Shown here: positions 9,184-18,525 of the stretch, in pieces
How positions within the stretch are numbered: position 1 is the stretch's first letter
How the letters are laid out: every line of letters starts with the position of its first letter
DNA from: Roseovarius indicus
Lineage (GTDB): Bacteria; Pseudomonadota; Alphaproteobacteria; Rhodobacterales; Rhodobacteraceae
Reading direction: 5' to 3'
Assembly: GCF_008728195.1 (NCBI RefSeq)
Contig: NZ_CP031598.1
Location: 372,001-436,000, forward strand
DNA: 64,000 nt
Made by a program: the position numbers and the translations under genes
Notes under the pieces: model-generated
Databases searched by the model: none
What the model saw: the letters and a program-made list of their open reading frames with translations, nothing else
What the model was told of the DNA's origin: nothing

Positions 9184-9465
9184 TCAATCGGAATACTCGT
9201 CGCCACCATCGTCGGGCACGGTGCTCATTCCCATGGCAAGTATCCCGGCGGCGGCCCCCTCCGGCTCGGCCGGCTTGGGTTTCCGGAAGGCGAGTATGAA
9301 CAGAACCACGCCCGCAAACCCCAGCAAACCGCCCCCGAAGAGCGCTGCGTAGATGTGGTTCTGATCGGCAGTGCTGGAGGCAAGGTTCATCTCTGTCAGG
9401 GCAAAAGCGATCCCCCCGGCAATGAAGCCGAGCGACAGCAACAGAAGGATGAGCTTCCTGATCAT
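9184..9465 (-). CDS. small two-helix membrane protein
   Basis: This 93-residue protein has two hydrophobic helices (about 5-24 and 40-61) and an acidic C-terminal tail (PDDGGDEYSD). GGTGGAGGAG about 9 bases before the ATG at 9465 decides the start over an upstream in-frame codon. I recognise no family. It lies alone between the coiled-coil gene and the oxoprolinase, on the same strand as both. Confidence 0.6.
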   Translation of the reverse strand: MIRKLILLLLSLGFIAGGIAFALTEMNLASSTADQNHIYAALFGGGLLGFAGVVLFILAFRKPKPAEPEGAAAGILAMGMSTVPDDGGDEYSD

Positions 9466-9539
9466 GGTCTGTGTCTCCTCCACCGGAGGTAGTGCACTCT
9501 TGCGCGAAATCACGCGTCTGTCAAAACCGCATCGGCGGC

Positions 9540-12500
9540 TTATGGCGCGCCCCAGCCACCGCCGCCCGGGGTTTCCATGCCGAAAACGCTGCCCGCGGGC
9601 AGGTCGATCTCGTCATTTCCCGCCAATTCGCGCTGCTCCCCGCCGGGCAGAACGGCCCAGTTTCGACCCACCTTGCCCGGCTCGCCGCCATCGACGCCGA
9701 AAGGCGGAATGATGCGGTGATTGCTGAGCGTGGTGACGGTGACCGGTTCCAGGAACCGCAAAAGCCGCGTCACGCCATGCCCCCCGCGCCATTGGCCCGC
9801 GCCGCCCGATCCGGGCCGGATCGAGAACTCCTCGAGCCTGACCGGAAACCTCTTCTCAAGGATTTCCGGGTCGGTCATCCGCGTGTTCGTCATATGCGTC
9901 TGCACTGCGTCGCACCCGTCGAATCCGGGGCCCGCGCCCGTGCCCCCGGCGATGGTCTCGTAATTCTGGAACTGGTCATTGCCCCAGACGAAATTGTTCA
10001 TCGTCGCCTGGGACCCCGCGATCACGTGCAGCGCGCCGTAGAGGGCATTGCAGGTGGCCTGGCTTACTTCCGTATTGCCGGAAATCACAGCGGCCGGGTA
10101 GACCGGGTTCAGCATCGAGCCTTCGGGGATAATGATGTTCAGCGGCTTCAGGCACCCCTCGTTCAGCGGGATCTCCGCCCCCACCATCGTCCGAAACACG
10201 TACAGCACCACGGCCCGGCAGATCGATTTCGGCGCGTTGTAATTCCCCTCGTGCTGCGGGCTGGTGCCGGTGAAGTCGATCGTGGCCTCGCGGTTCTCCG
10301 CATCGACCGTCACCTTCACCTCGATCACCGCGCCATGATCCATCGGGTAGGTGAACTGCCCGTCGGTCAGCCGGTCGATCACCCGCCGCACGCTCTCCTC
10401 GGCATTGTCCTGCACGTGGCCCATATAGGCCTGCACCACGTCGAGACCGAACGTGTCGACCACCTTCAGCAGCGCCTGCCGCCCGGTCTCGTTCGCGGCG
10501 ATCTGCGCCTTCAGGTCGGCCATGTTCTGGGGAATGTTGCGGCAGGGGTATTTGCCCGAGGCCAGCAGCGCCTCCGCCTCCGGCTCCAGCAGCGTTCCCT
10601 TGTCGACCAGCTTGACGTTGTCGATCAGAACGCCTTCCTCGTCGATGTGCTTGCTGTCGGGCGGCGCACTCCCGGGCGTGCGCCCGCCGATATCCGCATG
10701 GTGCCCCCGTGAGCCCAGCCAGAAGACCGGCTTGTCGCCTACGAAGACCGGCGTCACAACCGTCACGTCGGGCAGATGCGTGCCGCCATTATAGGGCGAG
10801 TTCAGCACGTAGGCATCGCCCTGCGCCACGTCCGGGTTCAGCCGCATCACCGTCTTGATCGAATCCGACATCGACCCAAGATGCACCGGCACATGCGGGG
10901 CGTTCGCCACCAGGTCACCCTGCGCATCGAAGATCGCACAGGAGAAATCCAGCCGCTCCTTGATATTGACCGAGGCGGATGTGTTCTCCAGCGTCGCGCC
11001 CATCTGGTCGGCCACCGACATGAAGAGGTTGTTGAACACCTCCAGCAAGACCGGGTCCGCCTCGGTGCCTGCCGCATGGTCGCGCGCCTTGGCCTCCACC
11101 CGCTCCAGCAGCAGGTTGCCCATCCTATCCACCGACGCTTCCCAGCCGGGCTCGACCACGTTGGTGCCGGTGGGCTCTGTGATGATCGCGGGGCCCGCGA
11201 TCCGGCTCTCCGGCGAAAGCCGCTCGCGGTCATAAAGCGGGACGTCACGCCGTTCCCCTTCGATATGCACAGGCACCTGTGCCACCGACGCGCCATCGCC
11301 ATCCGGCAGAACCGCAGCGGGGCTTTGTCCCGTGCGCCCGATCGCCTCGACGCTCAGCATGTCGAAGACAATCTCCCGCTCGGGTGAGGCGAAGCCGAAC
11401 CGCTGCCGATGCGCCGCCTCGAACGCCATGCGCATCTCCTCGACCGTGCCGAATGGCACCTCCAAAGCCTGATGCGCATTATCATACCGAAGATGTGCCC
11501 GGCGCTCGACGTCGATATCGGTGATCCCCTGGCTTTCGACCTCGGTCTTCGCCTGGCCCGAGATCCGCTCCAGAACGTCCTGCGTCGCCTCGACGTCGTC
11601 GAGAGGCGCATCCATCTGCACCTCGCGCATCGCCCGCACCTCGGCCAGCCCCATGCCATAGGCCGACAGCACCCCGGCATGCGGGTGGATCAGCACCTTG
11701 GTCATCCCCAGCGCATCGGCCACAAGACAGGCATGCTGCCCACCCGCGCCGCCGAAGCATTGCAGCGTATAGCGCGTGACGTCATGGCCGCGCTGCACAG
11801 AAATCTTCTTGATCGCGTTGGCCATGTTGTCGACGGCGATCCGCAGGAAGCCTTCGGCCATCTCCTCGGGGCTGCGGGGCGCCTCTCCCGTCTCGGCCGA
11901 GACGGTCTCGGCCAGGTCTGCGAATTTCTCCCGCACCACCTCTGCATCGAGGGGCGCGTTCCCCTCCGGCCCGAAGACGGCCGGAAAATGGTCAGGGTTC
12001 AGCTTTCCCAGCATCACGTTGCAATCGGTCACCGCCAGCGGCCCGCCCCGCCGATAACACGCCGGCCCCGGGTCGGCCCCGGCACTCTCGGGCCCCACCT
12101 GGAACCGCCCGTCCTTGAACTTGCAGATCGAGCCGCCCCCGGCGGCCACGGTGTGAATATCCATCATCGGCGCGCGCATCCGCACGCCCGCCACTTCCGT
12201 CTCGAAGCTGCGTTCGTAATCGCCGGCATAGTGGCTGACATCCGTCGATGTCCCGCCCATGTCGAAGCCGATCAGGCGGTCATGCCCCGCCGCCTCGCCC
12301 GTCTTGACCATCCCGACAATGCCCCCCGCCGGGCCCGACAGGATGGCATCCTTCCCCTGGAACAGCTTCGCATCGGTCAGCCCGCCATTCGACTGCATGA
12401 ACAACAGCGCCTCGCAGGCCCGGCCAACGTCCAGCGCATCGGCCACCTGGTCGACATACCGCCGCAGCAAGGGCGAGAGATACGCATCGACCACCGCCGT

Positions 12501-13118
12501 ATCCCCGCGGCCCACCAGCTTGGCCAGCCGGTTGACCTGGTGGCTGGCGGTGATCTGGGTAAACCCGATCTCGGCGGCGATATCGGCGACCCGCCGCTCG
12601 TGCTCTGGGTTGAGATAGGCGTGCAACCCGGCAATCGCCACGGCGCGGATGCCCCTGTCATGGGCGCCTTGCAGGGTGATCCGCGCCTTGTCTTCGTCGA
12701 GCGGCCTCACGACGGCGCCATCGGCGTCCAGCCGCTCATCCAGCTCCGCCACCTCTTCATAGAGAAGATCGGGCCGCCTGATATGCAGATCGAACAGCCG
12801 CGGCCGGGTCTGGTAGCCGATCCGCAAAAGATCGCGAAACCCTTGCGTGATGAGCAGCAGGACCCGCTCGCCCTTGCGTTCCAGAAGCGCGTTGGTGGCC
12901 ACCGTGGTGCCCATCTTGACCGCCTTGATCGAGCCGTCGGCGAAATTCCCCTCTTCGCCCATCACTTCGCGAATACCCTGCACGGCGGCATCGTGATACC
13001 GCTCCGGGTTTTCGGACAGAAGCTTGTGCGTATGCACCGTGCCATCGGGGGCAAGGGCGACCACATCGGTGAATGTGCCACCGCGATCGATCCAGAACTC
13101 CCACGGGGCAGTGCCCAT
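9540..13118 (-). CDS. ATP-dependent 5-oxoprolinase/hydantoinase, fused HyuA-HyuB type
   Basis: At 1192 residues this is the full-length fused form. An N-terminal HyuA-like actin-fold ATPase (about 1-690) with WIDRGGTFTDVV (8-19) and FDMGGTSTDVSHY is followed by a HyuB-like hydrolase domain (about 700-1185). The family opens 5-oxoproline or hydantoins with ATP to yield glutamate or N-carbamoyl amino acids. The C-terminal GGGGWGAP tail is typical. The start at 13118 has a good GAGGAGG at 9 bases. Glutathione-cycle 5-oxoprolinase is the likeliest role; hydantoin substrates remain possible. Confidence 0.92.
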   Translation of the reverse strand: MGTAPWEFWIDRGGTFTDVVALAPDGTVHTHKLLSENPERYHDAAVQGIREVMGEEGNFADGSIKAVKMGTTVATNALLERKGERVLLLITQGFRDLLRIGYQTRPRLFDLHIRRPDLLYEEVAELDERLDADGAVVRPLDEDKARITLQGAHDRGIRAVAIAGLHAYLNPEHERRVADIAAEIGFTQITASHQVNRLAKLVGRGDTAVVDAYLSPLLRRYVDQVADALDVGRACEALLFMQSNGGLTDAKLFQGKDAILSGPAGGIVGMVKTGEAAGHDRLIGFDMGGTSTDVSHYAGDYERSFETEVAGVRMRAPMMDIHTVAAGGGSICKFKDGRFQVGPESAGADPGPACYRRGGPLAVTDCNVMLGKLNPDHFPAVFGPEGNAPLDAEVVREKFADLAETVSAETGEAPRSPEEMAEGFLRIAVDNMANAIKKISVQRGHDVTRYTLQCFGGAGGQHACLVADALGMTKVLIHPHAGVLSAYGMGLAEVRAMREVQMDAPLDDVEATQDVLERISGQAKTEVESQGITDIDVERRAHLRYDNAHQALEVPFGTVEEMRMAFEAAHRQRFGFASPEREIVFDMLSVEAIGRTGQSPAAVLPDGDGASVAQVPVHIEGERRDVPLYDRERLSPESRIAGPAIITEPTGTNVVEPGWEASVDRMGNLLLERVEAKARDHAAGTEADPVLLEVFNNLFMSVADQMGATLENTSASVNIKERLDFSCAIFDAQGDLVANAPHVPVHLGSMSDSIKTVMRLNPDVAQGDAYVLNSPYNGGTHLPDVTVVTPVFVGDKPVFWLGSRGHHADIGGRTPGSAPPDSKHIDEEGVLIDNVKLVDKGTLLEPEAEALLASGKYPCRNIPQNMADLKAQIAANETGRQALLKVVDTFGLDVVQAYMGHVQDNAEESVRRVIDRLTDGQFTYPMDHGAVIEVKVTVDAENREATIDFTGTSPQHEGNYNAPKSICRAVVLYVFRTMVGAEIPLNEGCLKPLNIIIPEGSMLNPVYPAAVISGNTEVSQATCNALYGALHVIAGSQATMNNFVWGNDQFQNYETIAGGTGAGPGFDGCDAVQTHMTNTRMTDPEILEKRFPVRLEEFSIRPGSGGAGQWRGGHGVTRLLRFLEPVTVTTLSNHRIIPPFGVDGGEPGKVGRNWAVLPGGEQRELAGNDEIDLPAGSVFGMETPGGGGWGAP

Positions 13119-13249
13119 GCCGTTGTGCCTCCTCTCCCCGCTAAAGGGAAGGTTTGGCGCCGCACAATCAAATGTCAACGCCGGATGGCATTGAAATCCG
13201 TGCGATTTTCGGTGCTAATACAATCGAAATCGGATAACGGGAGCCCTCC

Positions 13250-13666
13250 ATGGACCTGCGCAAGATCACTGACGACTACACTGTCTCTCCGCAAATAGAC
13301 GTCGAGAATGTGCGCGAGATCGCCAACGCCGGGTATCGCTCGGTCATGTGCAACCGGCCCGACGGCGAAGAGCCGGGCCAGACCGGCTATGCCCTCATCG
13401 CCGAGGCGGCCGAGGCCGAGGGGCTCAAAGTGGTCTCCGTGCCAATCACCTCGGGCATGATCACGCCCGAGGCGCTCGACGAGTTCCGCAAGGCGCTCAA
13501 GGACATGCCCAAGCCAATGCTGGCCTATTGTCGCTCGGGCACGCGCTGCACCATGCTCTGGGCCATCGCCCAGCACGGCACGATGGAGGATTCCGAGATC
13601 GAGCGCCGCGCCGCCGAGGCGGGCTACGACGTCTCGGGCGTGTTGCGGCAGCTCGGGGCGCAATGA
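13250..13666 (+). CDS. DUF442/TIGR01244 phosphatase-fold protein
   Basis: The 138-residue protein belongs to the DUF442 (beta-lactamase hydrolase-like, TIGR01244) group. It has a cysteine-phosphatase/rhodanese-type loop CRSGTRC near residue 88, in which Cys-x5-Arg could bind phosphate or persulfide. FadH-type sulfide detoxification proteins carry a similar domain, but here it stands alone. It is divergent from the oxoprolinase, and its stop overlaps the ATG of the next gene (ATGA). Confidence 0.8.
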   Translation: MDLRKITDDYTVSPQIDVENVREIANAGYRSVMCNRPDGEEPGQTGYALIAEAAEAEGLKVVSVPITSGMITPEALDEFRKALKDMPKPMLAYCRSGTRCTMLWAIAQHGTMEDSEIERRAAEAGYDVSGVLRQLGAQ

Positions 13667-14379
13667 CCGGCTGGATCGCGCTGGGTAAAGCCCCTGACGG
13701 CGTGCGCGCCTGTGCCATGAAGGGCGGTAGGCTGCTGGAACAGGTCACCGCCGGCAGCGAAGGCGCGGCGCTCGAGAACCTCTCCGAACCCGCCGAGCGG
13801 ATCCTCCGCATCGGCGATGGCACCCCGGCCGCGCTGCCGGCCAATATCCTGCCCGAGGGCGGCCACGGGCTGCCCGGCTTCAGCCAGAAATCACCACCCG
13901 ACGTGATCGGCGCCTGGGTCCGGCTCTGGCTCGCCGGGTTCCTGTCGAACCAGCCCAACTGGGATGGGGTGATCAACGCCACAGAAGGGCCGGTCAGCCA
14001 CTGGATCCACATCAGCGCGGGCGAGGCGGTCAGCTCGCAAAGCTTCCTCACGCCGCGCCTGATCGACGCGCTGGGCGGGGCCGAAACCCCCGACACCGAC
14101 GCCATGAATGACAGCCTCAGCCGCCCCGAACGCCTTGCCGCCCATCTCCGCGCGGCCGAGGTCGCGGGCAACATGCAGGCCCTCACCGGCCACCTGATCG
14201 GCGCCGAACTCGCCGCCGCCCGCGCCTATTGGCTGGGCCAGCAGGTCGCCGTCATCGCCCCGCCCCCGGCGCCCATCGCCGCTGCCCTCAAGGCGCAAAG
14301 CGTGCCCTGCGAAACCCAAACGCCTGACGACCTCCTCGCGCCCGGTCTCGCCGCCATAGGCAAGACCCTGGGCCTCTAA
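13663..14379 (+). CDS. DgoK-like 2-keto-3-deoxygalactonokinase homologue, degenerate
   Basis: The 238-residue protein resembles the 2-dehydro-3-deoxygalactonokinase family in its central part (HWIHISAGE, SFLTPRLIDALGG), but it is shorter than the usual ~300 residues. It also lacks the DWGTTN-type phosphate-1 loop expected at the N-terminus, where it reads WIALGKAPDGVRA. It may be a non-catalytic paralogue. The start is fixed by a 4-base ATGA overlap with the upstream gene. A galactonate pathway is not encoded nearby, so sugar kinase activity is doubtful. Confidence 0.5.
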   Translation: MTGWIALGKAPDGVRACAMKGGRLLEQVTAGSEGAALENLSEPAERILRIGDGTPAALPANILPEGGHGLPGFSQKSPPDVIGAWVRLWLAGFLSNQPNWDGVINATEGPVSHWIHISAGEAVSSQSFLTPRLIDALGGAETPDTDAMNDSLSRPERLAAHLRAAEVAGNMQALTGHLIGAELAAARAYWLGQQVAVIAPPPAPIAAALKAQSVPCETQTPDDLLAPGLAAIGKTLGL

Positions 14380-14390
14380 ACACCCCACGC

Positions 14391-14416
14391 TTCTTCTGGC
14401 CAAAAATATCCCGGGG
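14391..14416 (-). repeat. dispersed GATATTTTTGGCCAGAAGAAG motif, copy 2
   Basis: On the minus strand this reads CGGGATATTTTTGGCCAGAA followed by GAAG. It lies 12 bases after the DgoK-like stop codon and belongs to the same short family as 779-800, 19700-19721 and 46435-46460. Confidence 0.55.
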
Positions 14417-14478
14417 GTCGCCATTGTCGCGCCATTGGTCCGAGAGACAATGGCGACGGGCTGGCCCCCAGTTCCGAC

Positions 14479-15402
14479 CTATCCCGCAGGCGCCCCCGCC
14501 CGATGCCGGCAGGGCCCCGCCAAGGCCGCCACCCCAAGGATCACCCCCGACACCGTCGCGATCATCCCCGCCGCGCTCACCGCGTTGTCCGAGCCCAGCC
14601 AGAGCGGACCGTATCCGGCCAGCACGTAGCCCAGCACCGCCGAAAGTGTCGCGAACACCACCGACCAGCCGATCTGGCGCTCGAGCCGGTTGGTCATCAT
14701 CCGCGCCGCGGCCGGCGGGCAGATGAACATGGCAATCACGATAATCGACCCCACCGCGTCGAACGCCGCCACCGCCGCGATCGCCGCCACCACCACCAGC
14801 GACAGCCCGATCAACCCGGTGGGCAGGCCCAGCGTCCGCGCAAACCCCTCGTCGAAGGTCGAGAGTTTCAGCGGCCGCCACAGCAGGAAGATGAACGCGC
14901 ACACGAAAAGCAGCGTGAAGAACATCCGTGGCAGTTCCGGCGGCAGGCCCTTCAGCGCCTCCCAGTCCAGCAAGGACGCCCAGCCCAGCCCGTCCAGCCA
15001 GATAAGGCTTTCGAGATTGCCGTAAAGCGCGTGCTGAACGTCGAGATGCACGCTCGACGTATCCGATTGCTCCAGCAACAGCACGCCGCCCGCGAACATC
15101 GAGGTGAACACCACCCCCATCGCCGCGCCCGGCTCGATCCGGCCCACCCGGCGGATCACCTCGATCAGCAGCACCGTCACCAGGGCCGCTGCCCCGGCCC
15201 CGATCAGCATCGGCCAGGCCGACACCACCCCCGTCACCAGAAAGGCCAGCACGATTCCCGGCAGCACCACGTGGCTGATCGCATCGCCGATCAGCGCCTG
15301 CCGCCTGAGCAACAGGAAATTTCCCGGCAGGGCGCAGGCAATCGCCGCGAAGATCCCGATCAGGAGCGGCGGCAGCGACAGCGAGACGAATTCCAGCCCC
15401 AT
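14479..15402 (-). CDS. metal ABC transporter permease (SitD/MntC-like)
   Basis: This 307-residue ABC-3 family permease has about eight helices. The conserved GDAISHVVLPG (about 39-49) and the late GSIIVIAMFICPPAAARM are hallmarks of Zn/Mn/Fe importers. It forms a membrane heterodimer with the product of the overlapping upstream permease gene; its ATG at 15402 overlaps that gene's stop, with an adjacent GTG at 15405 as alternative. It is the last gene of the four-gene metal operon. Confidence 0.92.
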   Translation of the reverse strand: MGLEFVSLSLPPLLIGIFAAIACALPGNFLLLRRQALIGDAISHVVLPGIVLAFLVTGVVSAWPMLIGAGAAALVTVLLIEVIRRVGRIEPGAAMGVVFTSMFAGGVLLLEQSDTSSVHLDVQHALYGNLESLIWLDGLGWASLLDWEALKGLPPELPRMFFTLLFVCAFIFLLWRPLKLSTFDEGFARTLGLPTGLIGLSLVVVAAIAAVAAFDAVGSIIVIAMFICPPAAARMMTNRLERQIGWSVVFATLSAVLGYVLAGYGPLWLGSDNAVSAAGMIATVSGVILGVAALAGPCRHRAGAPAG

Positions 15403-16601
15403 CACGTCGCCGCCTCCGGTTTCAGCGCCCGGTCCAGCTCGGCAATCTGGTCCGCCGTCAAAAGCGTCTCCAGCGGCGTCAGCCCGTCATACCGTGCGGC
15501 GGCCGCCTCGTGCCGCGGATCGGCGCGCAACAATTGCCACCGCCGCTCGTCCAGCAGGGCGCGCGCCGCCTTGGCACGGCCGGCCTCCGTTGCCACGCCG
15601 TCGGCCCGAATGAGCCCCGCCCGCCGCATCAGCCGCAGCGTCAGCCCCTCATAGATCGGCTGCTCCTGCGCCAGCGCCAGCAACCCCTGCCGCACATGCA
15701 CCCGCGCCTGGAACCTGCGATGCCGTAGCACGGCGGCCAGCACTCCGCGCCCAGGCGCGAACAGCAGCGAGACCGCGAAAAAGCCAAATGCTACCAGTAC
15801 GATGATCGGCCCTGTCGGCAGGTCCGGCGCCGTCGCCGACAGCGCCGCCCCGATCCAGCCCGACGCCCCGCCGATGGCGCCCGCGATGCCCACCACGCTG
15901 CCCATCCGGTCGCTCCAGAACCGCGCCGCGACTGCGGGGATGATCAAGAGCGCCACGATCAGGATCAGCCCGACGATCTTCAGCCCCACCACCGTGATCG
16001 CCAGGGCCAGCCCCATCATCGCCAGATCGGTCCGCCGCACGTCGATACCGGTCGAGGCCGCGAATTCGGAATCGAACGCCACCAGAGTCATCGGCCGCCG
16101 CAACAGCACCACCAGCGCCAGCACCAGCGCCCCGCCGGTCGCGATGATCACCGCGTCGTTCCAGAGCATCCCAGCGGTCGAGCCCAGCAGGAAGGTCTCC
16201 AGCCCCGCCTGCCGCCCCGAACTCATCGTCTGGATCACCGTCAGCAAGACGATCCCCAGCCCGAAGAATACCGACAGAACCGCCCCGATCGCCGCATCCT
16301 CCGCCAGCCGCGTGCGGGTGGACAGCCAGCTCACGCAGAGGAGACCAATCGCGGCAGAGAGGGCCGAGCCCAGCAGCAACCCGGGCAGGAACCGCCCGTC
16401 GCCGCCCAGCAGCACCATGAAGATGAACGCCAACCCGACACCCGGCAGGGTGGCATGGCTGATCGCATCGCTCACCAGCGCCCGCTTGCCGACATAGAGG
16501 AAGGTGCCGGTGGCACCCGCCGCGACCCCCAACAGGGCCGCACCGATGGTCACCAGCGTGGCGTTGTAGCCAAGTTGCAGTGTGAGGGCTTCAAACAGCA
16601 T
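15402..16601 (-). CDS. metal ABC transporter permease with C-terminal extension (SitC/TroC-like)
   Basis: The protein is 399 residues. The first ~285 form an ABC-3 permease (ALVSDAISHATLPGVGLAF; IVALLIIPAVAARFW). The remaining ~110 are a soluble, Arg/Ala-rich cytosolic tail with helix-rich segments (RQGLLALAQEQPIYEGLTLR; LMRRAGLIRADGVATEAGRA) that look like a winged helix of the DtxR kind, as described for TroC-type permeases. A GTG at 16613 could add four residues. A 108-base GC-rich gap separates it from the ATPase gene. Confidence 0.9.
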   Translation of the reverse strand: MLFEALTLQLGYNATLVTIGAALLGVAAGATGTFLYVGKRALVSDAISHATLPGVGLAFIFMVLLGGDGRFLPGLLLGSALSAAIGLLCVSWLSTRTRLAEDAAIGAVLSVFFGLGIVLLTVIQTMSSGRQAGLETFLLGSTAGMLWNDAVIIATGGALVLALVVLLRRPMTLVAFDSEFAASTGIDVRRTDLAMMGLALAITVVGLKIVGLILIVALLIIPAVAARFWSDRMGSVVGIAGAIGGASGWIGAALSATAPDLPTGPIIVLVAFGFFAVSLLFAPGRGVLAAVLRHRRFQARVHVRQGLLALAQEQPIYEGLTLRLMRRAGLIRADGVATEAGRAKAARALLDERRWQLLRADPRHEAAAARYDGLTPLETLLTADQIAELDRALKPEAAT

Positions 16602-16627
16602 GATCGGCGCCACCCACCGTCGAGCCC

Positions 16628-16648
16628 GCCCCGGGCCTGACCCGAGGC
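16628..16648. repeat. GCC-CGGGCCTGACCCG-GGC palindrome, copy 1
   Basis: The imperfect palindrome is centred on CGGGCCTGACCCG inside the gap between the metal ATPase and permease genes. A near-identical element at 32152-32172 forms the core of a convergent terminator. A second GC stem (CCCCGGC/GCCGGGG) follows at about 16669-16687. The pair may tune operon mRNA stability. Confidence 0.5.
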
Positions 16649-16721
16649 CTCCGGGCCAGCCACAAGGCCCCGGCTCGGGGGCCGGGGCGCGGACCGTGCC
16701 ACGTCAAAACCATTGCGAAAC

Positions 16722-17519
16722 CTACCCCGCCACCGACATCTGCGCCGTCGCCAGACGCCCGCCATAGGCCTCGTGAAGATGCGCCTCGGTGAACGCCTCT
16801 TCGACCGTCCCTTCGGCAATCCGAGAGGTGTTGATCAGGAACACCCGGTCGAAATATTCCGGTACCGTCGACAGGTCGTGATGCACCGCGACCACCGTCT
16901 TGCCCTGCGCCTTCAGCTCCTTCAGCACGGCGATGATCGCCTTCTCGGTGGCCGCATCCACGCCCGCGAACGGCTCGTCCAGCAAGTACAGGTCCGCCCC
17001 TTGGGCGAGCGCCCGGGCAAGGAACACCCGCTGCTGCTGTCCGCCTGACAATTGCCCGATCTGCCGGTCGGCGAAATCGCTCATGCCGACCCGGTCGAGA
17101 CACGCCAGGGCCGTCTGCATCTGCCGCGTGGTCACCCGCCGCAACAACCCAAGCCGCCGATACAACCCCATCAACACGACATCGAGCACGCGCGTCGGGA
17201 AATCCCAGTCCACGCTCGCCCGTTGCGGCACATAGGCGATCCGCCCCCGCTGCTTGGCCAAGGGCTTGCCGTAGCACGTCACCTGCCCCGACAAGGGCCG
17301 CACGATTCCCAGCGCGGCCTTGAGCAGGGTCGATTTTCCCGCGCCGTTCGGCCCGATGATCGCCGTCATGGCGCCGACCCGGAAGGTCGCATCGACCGAG
17401 AACACCGCCGGCTTCTCGCCATAAGACACCGTCAGGCCACGCACCGCCAGCGGGCTCTCCGCAAGCCCTTCGTCGCGCGGCTGATTGCGCCCATCCTTCG
17501 CAGCGAGCGTCAGGTTCAT
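16722..17519 (-). CDS. metal ABC transporter ATP-binding protein (SitB/MntB-like)
   Basis: The 265-residue ATPase powers the adjacent metal importer. It has Walker A GPNGAGKST, Q-loop VPQRASVDWDFP, signature LSGGQQQR, Walker B LYLLDEPFAGVD and the switch His in HHDLS. VDWDFP after the Q-loop is common in Mn/Fe-type rather than ZnuC proteins. The ATG at 17519 lies 4 bases after the stop of the binding-protein gene, so the two are cotranscribed. Confidence 0.94.
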   Translation of the reverse strand: MNLTLAAKDGRNQPRDEGLAESPLAVRGLTVSYGEKPAVFSVDATFRVGAMTAIIGPNGAGKSTLLKAALGIVRPLSGQVTCYGKPLAKQRGRIAYVPQRASVDWDFPTRVLDVVLMGLYRRLGLLRRVTTRQMQTALACLDRVGMSDFADRQIGQLSGGQQQRVFLARALAQGADLYLLDEPFAGVDAATEKAIIAVLKELKAQGKTVVAVHHDLSTVPEYFDRVFLINTSRIAEGTVEEAFTEAHLHEAYGGRLATAQMSVAG

Positions 17520-17523
17520 CGCC

Positions 17524-18489
17524 TCAACTCCCCGCCGCCAGCTTGCCATCCATCCCGCGTGCGGGCACGTCGCCCCCTAGCGCTGCGGCAATGGTGCTCA
17601 CGTTATGATCGATCATCCCGACATAGGTCCCTTCATAGGTGCCCGGCTGGCCCATCGCGTCGGAGAAAAGCTCGCCGCCGATGGCCACCTCGTGCCCCTG
17701 CGCCGCCGCCCCTTCGACCAAGGCGCGCATGTTCCGGTCGGAGACCGAGCTTTCCACGAAAACCGCTCCGATATCGCGCTCGACCAGCATGTCGACCAGC
17801 GTCTTGATCCGGTCCAGCCCGGCCTCGGATTCGGTCGAGATCCCCTGGATGCCGATCACCTCGTAACCAAAGCTGCGCCCGAAATACCCGAACGCGTCAT
17901 GCGCGGTCAGCAGTACGCGGGCGGGCTCGGGCACGGTCGCGAGCGTCTCGCTGGCATAAGTGCTCAGCCGGTCGATCTCGGTCAGATGCGCCTCCGCGTT
18001 TGCGGCGAAGGTCTCCGCATGCTCCGGTGCGGTCTCGGCCAGCGCTGATTCCACCCCGCGCACAACATGCGCCCAGAGGTCCGGCACCATCCACACATGC
18101 GGGTCGAACTTGTCGGCGTAATCGGCATGCCCGATCCGCTGCTCCACCGGCACCGCTTCGCCCACGGCGACCACATTGCCGCGCTTGGCCAGCTTCAGCA
18201 GCAACTCTTCCATCTGCGCTTCGAGGTAGAGACCGTGGTAGAGCACAAGATCGGCCCGCGTCAGCGCCACGATATCCGTTCGCGTCTGCCGATAGGAGTG
18301 GGGGTCGACACCGGGGCCCATCAGCCCCTTCACCTCGACCAGGTCGCCACCCACCTGCCGCGCGGCATCCGCGATTATACCGGTGGTGGCAACGACGCCG
18401 ATCTTTCCTTCGGCGGCGCGCAACGGGGTCGCCGCCAGCGCCGTGCCGGCAAGCATCAGTCCGAGAAAGCGACGTCTCGGTGTGCGCAT
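17524..18489 (-). CDS. metal ABC transporter substrate-binding protein (SitA/MntA-like)
   Basis: The 321-residue periplasmic cluster A-I binding protein begins with a Tat-like or Sec signal (MRTPRRRFLGLMLAGTALAA). Metal-ligand positions of the TroA/PsaA type are visible: His in GVDPHSY, His in DPHVWM, an acidic/His site near LLTAHDAFGYF and a C-terminal Asp. The His-rich loop of ZnuA is absent, which favours Mn2+ (or Fe2+). The start at 18489 places the twin arginines at residues 5-7. Two Fur-family boxes lie 37-81 bases upstream. Confidence 0.92.
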   Translation of the reverse strand: MRTPRRRFLGLMLAGTALAATPLRAAEGKIGVVATTGIIADAARQVGGDLVEVKGLMGPGVDPHSYRQTRTDIVALTRADLVLYHGLYLEAQMEELLLKLAKRGNVVAVGEAVPVEQRIGHADYADKFDPHVWMVPDLWAHVVRGVESALAETAPEHAETFAANAEAHLTEIDRLSTYASETLATVPEPARVLLTAHDAFGYFGRSFGYEVIGIQGISTESEAGLDRIKTLVDMLVERDIGAVFVESSVSDRNMRALVEGAAAQGHEVAIGGELFSDAMGQPGTYEGTYVGMIDHNVSTIAAALGGDVPARGMDGKLAAGS

Positions 18490-18525
18490 GTCTGCTGTCC
18501 TTCCGATAGCCATGAGACATGAATA

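Noticed and set aside
11409..13298. 629-codon open frame antisense to the oxoprolinase
   Set aside because: It is the complement of a well-supported gene; His/Arg-rich low-complexity translation is typical of shadows.
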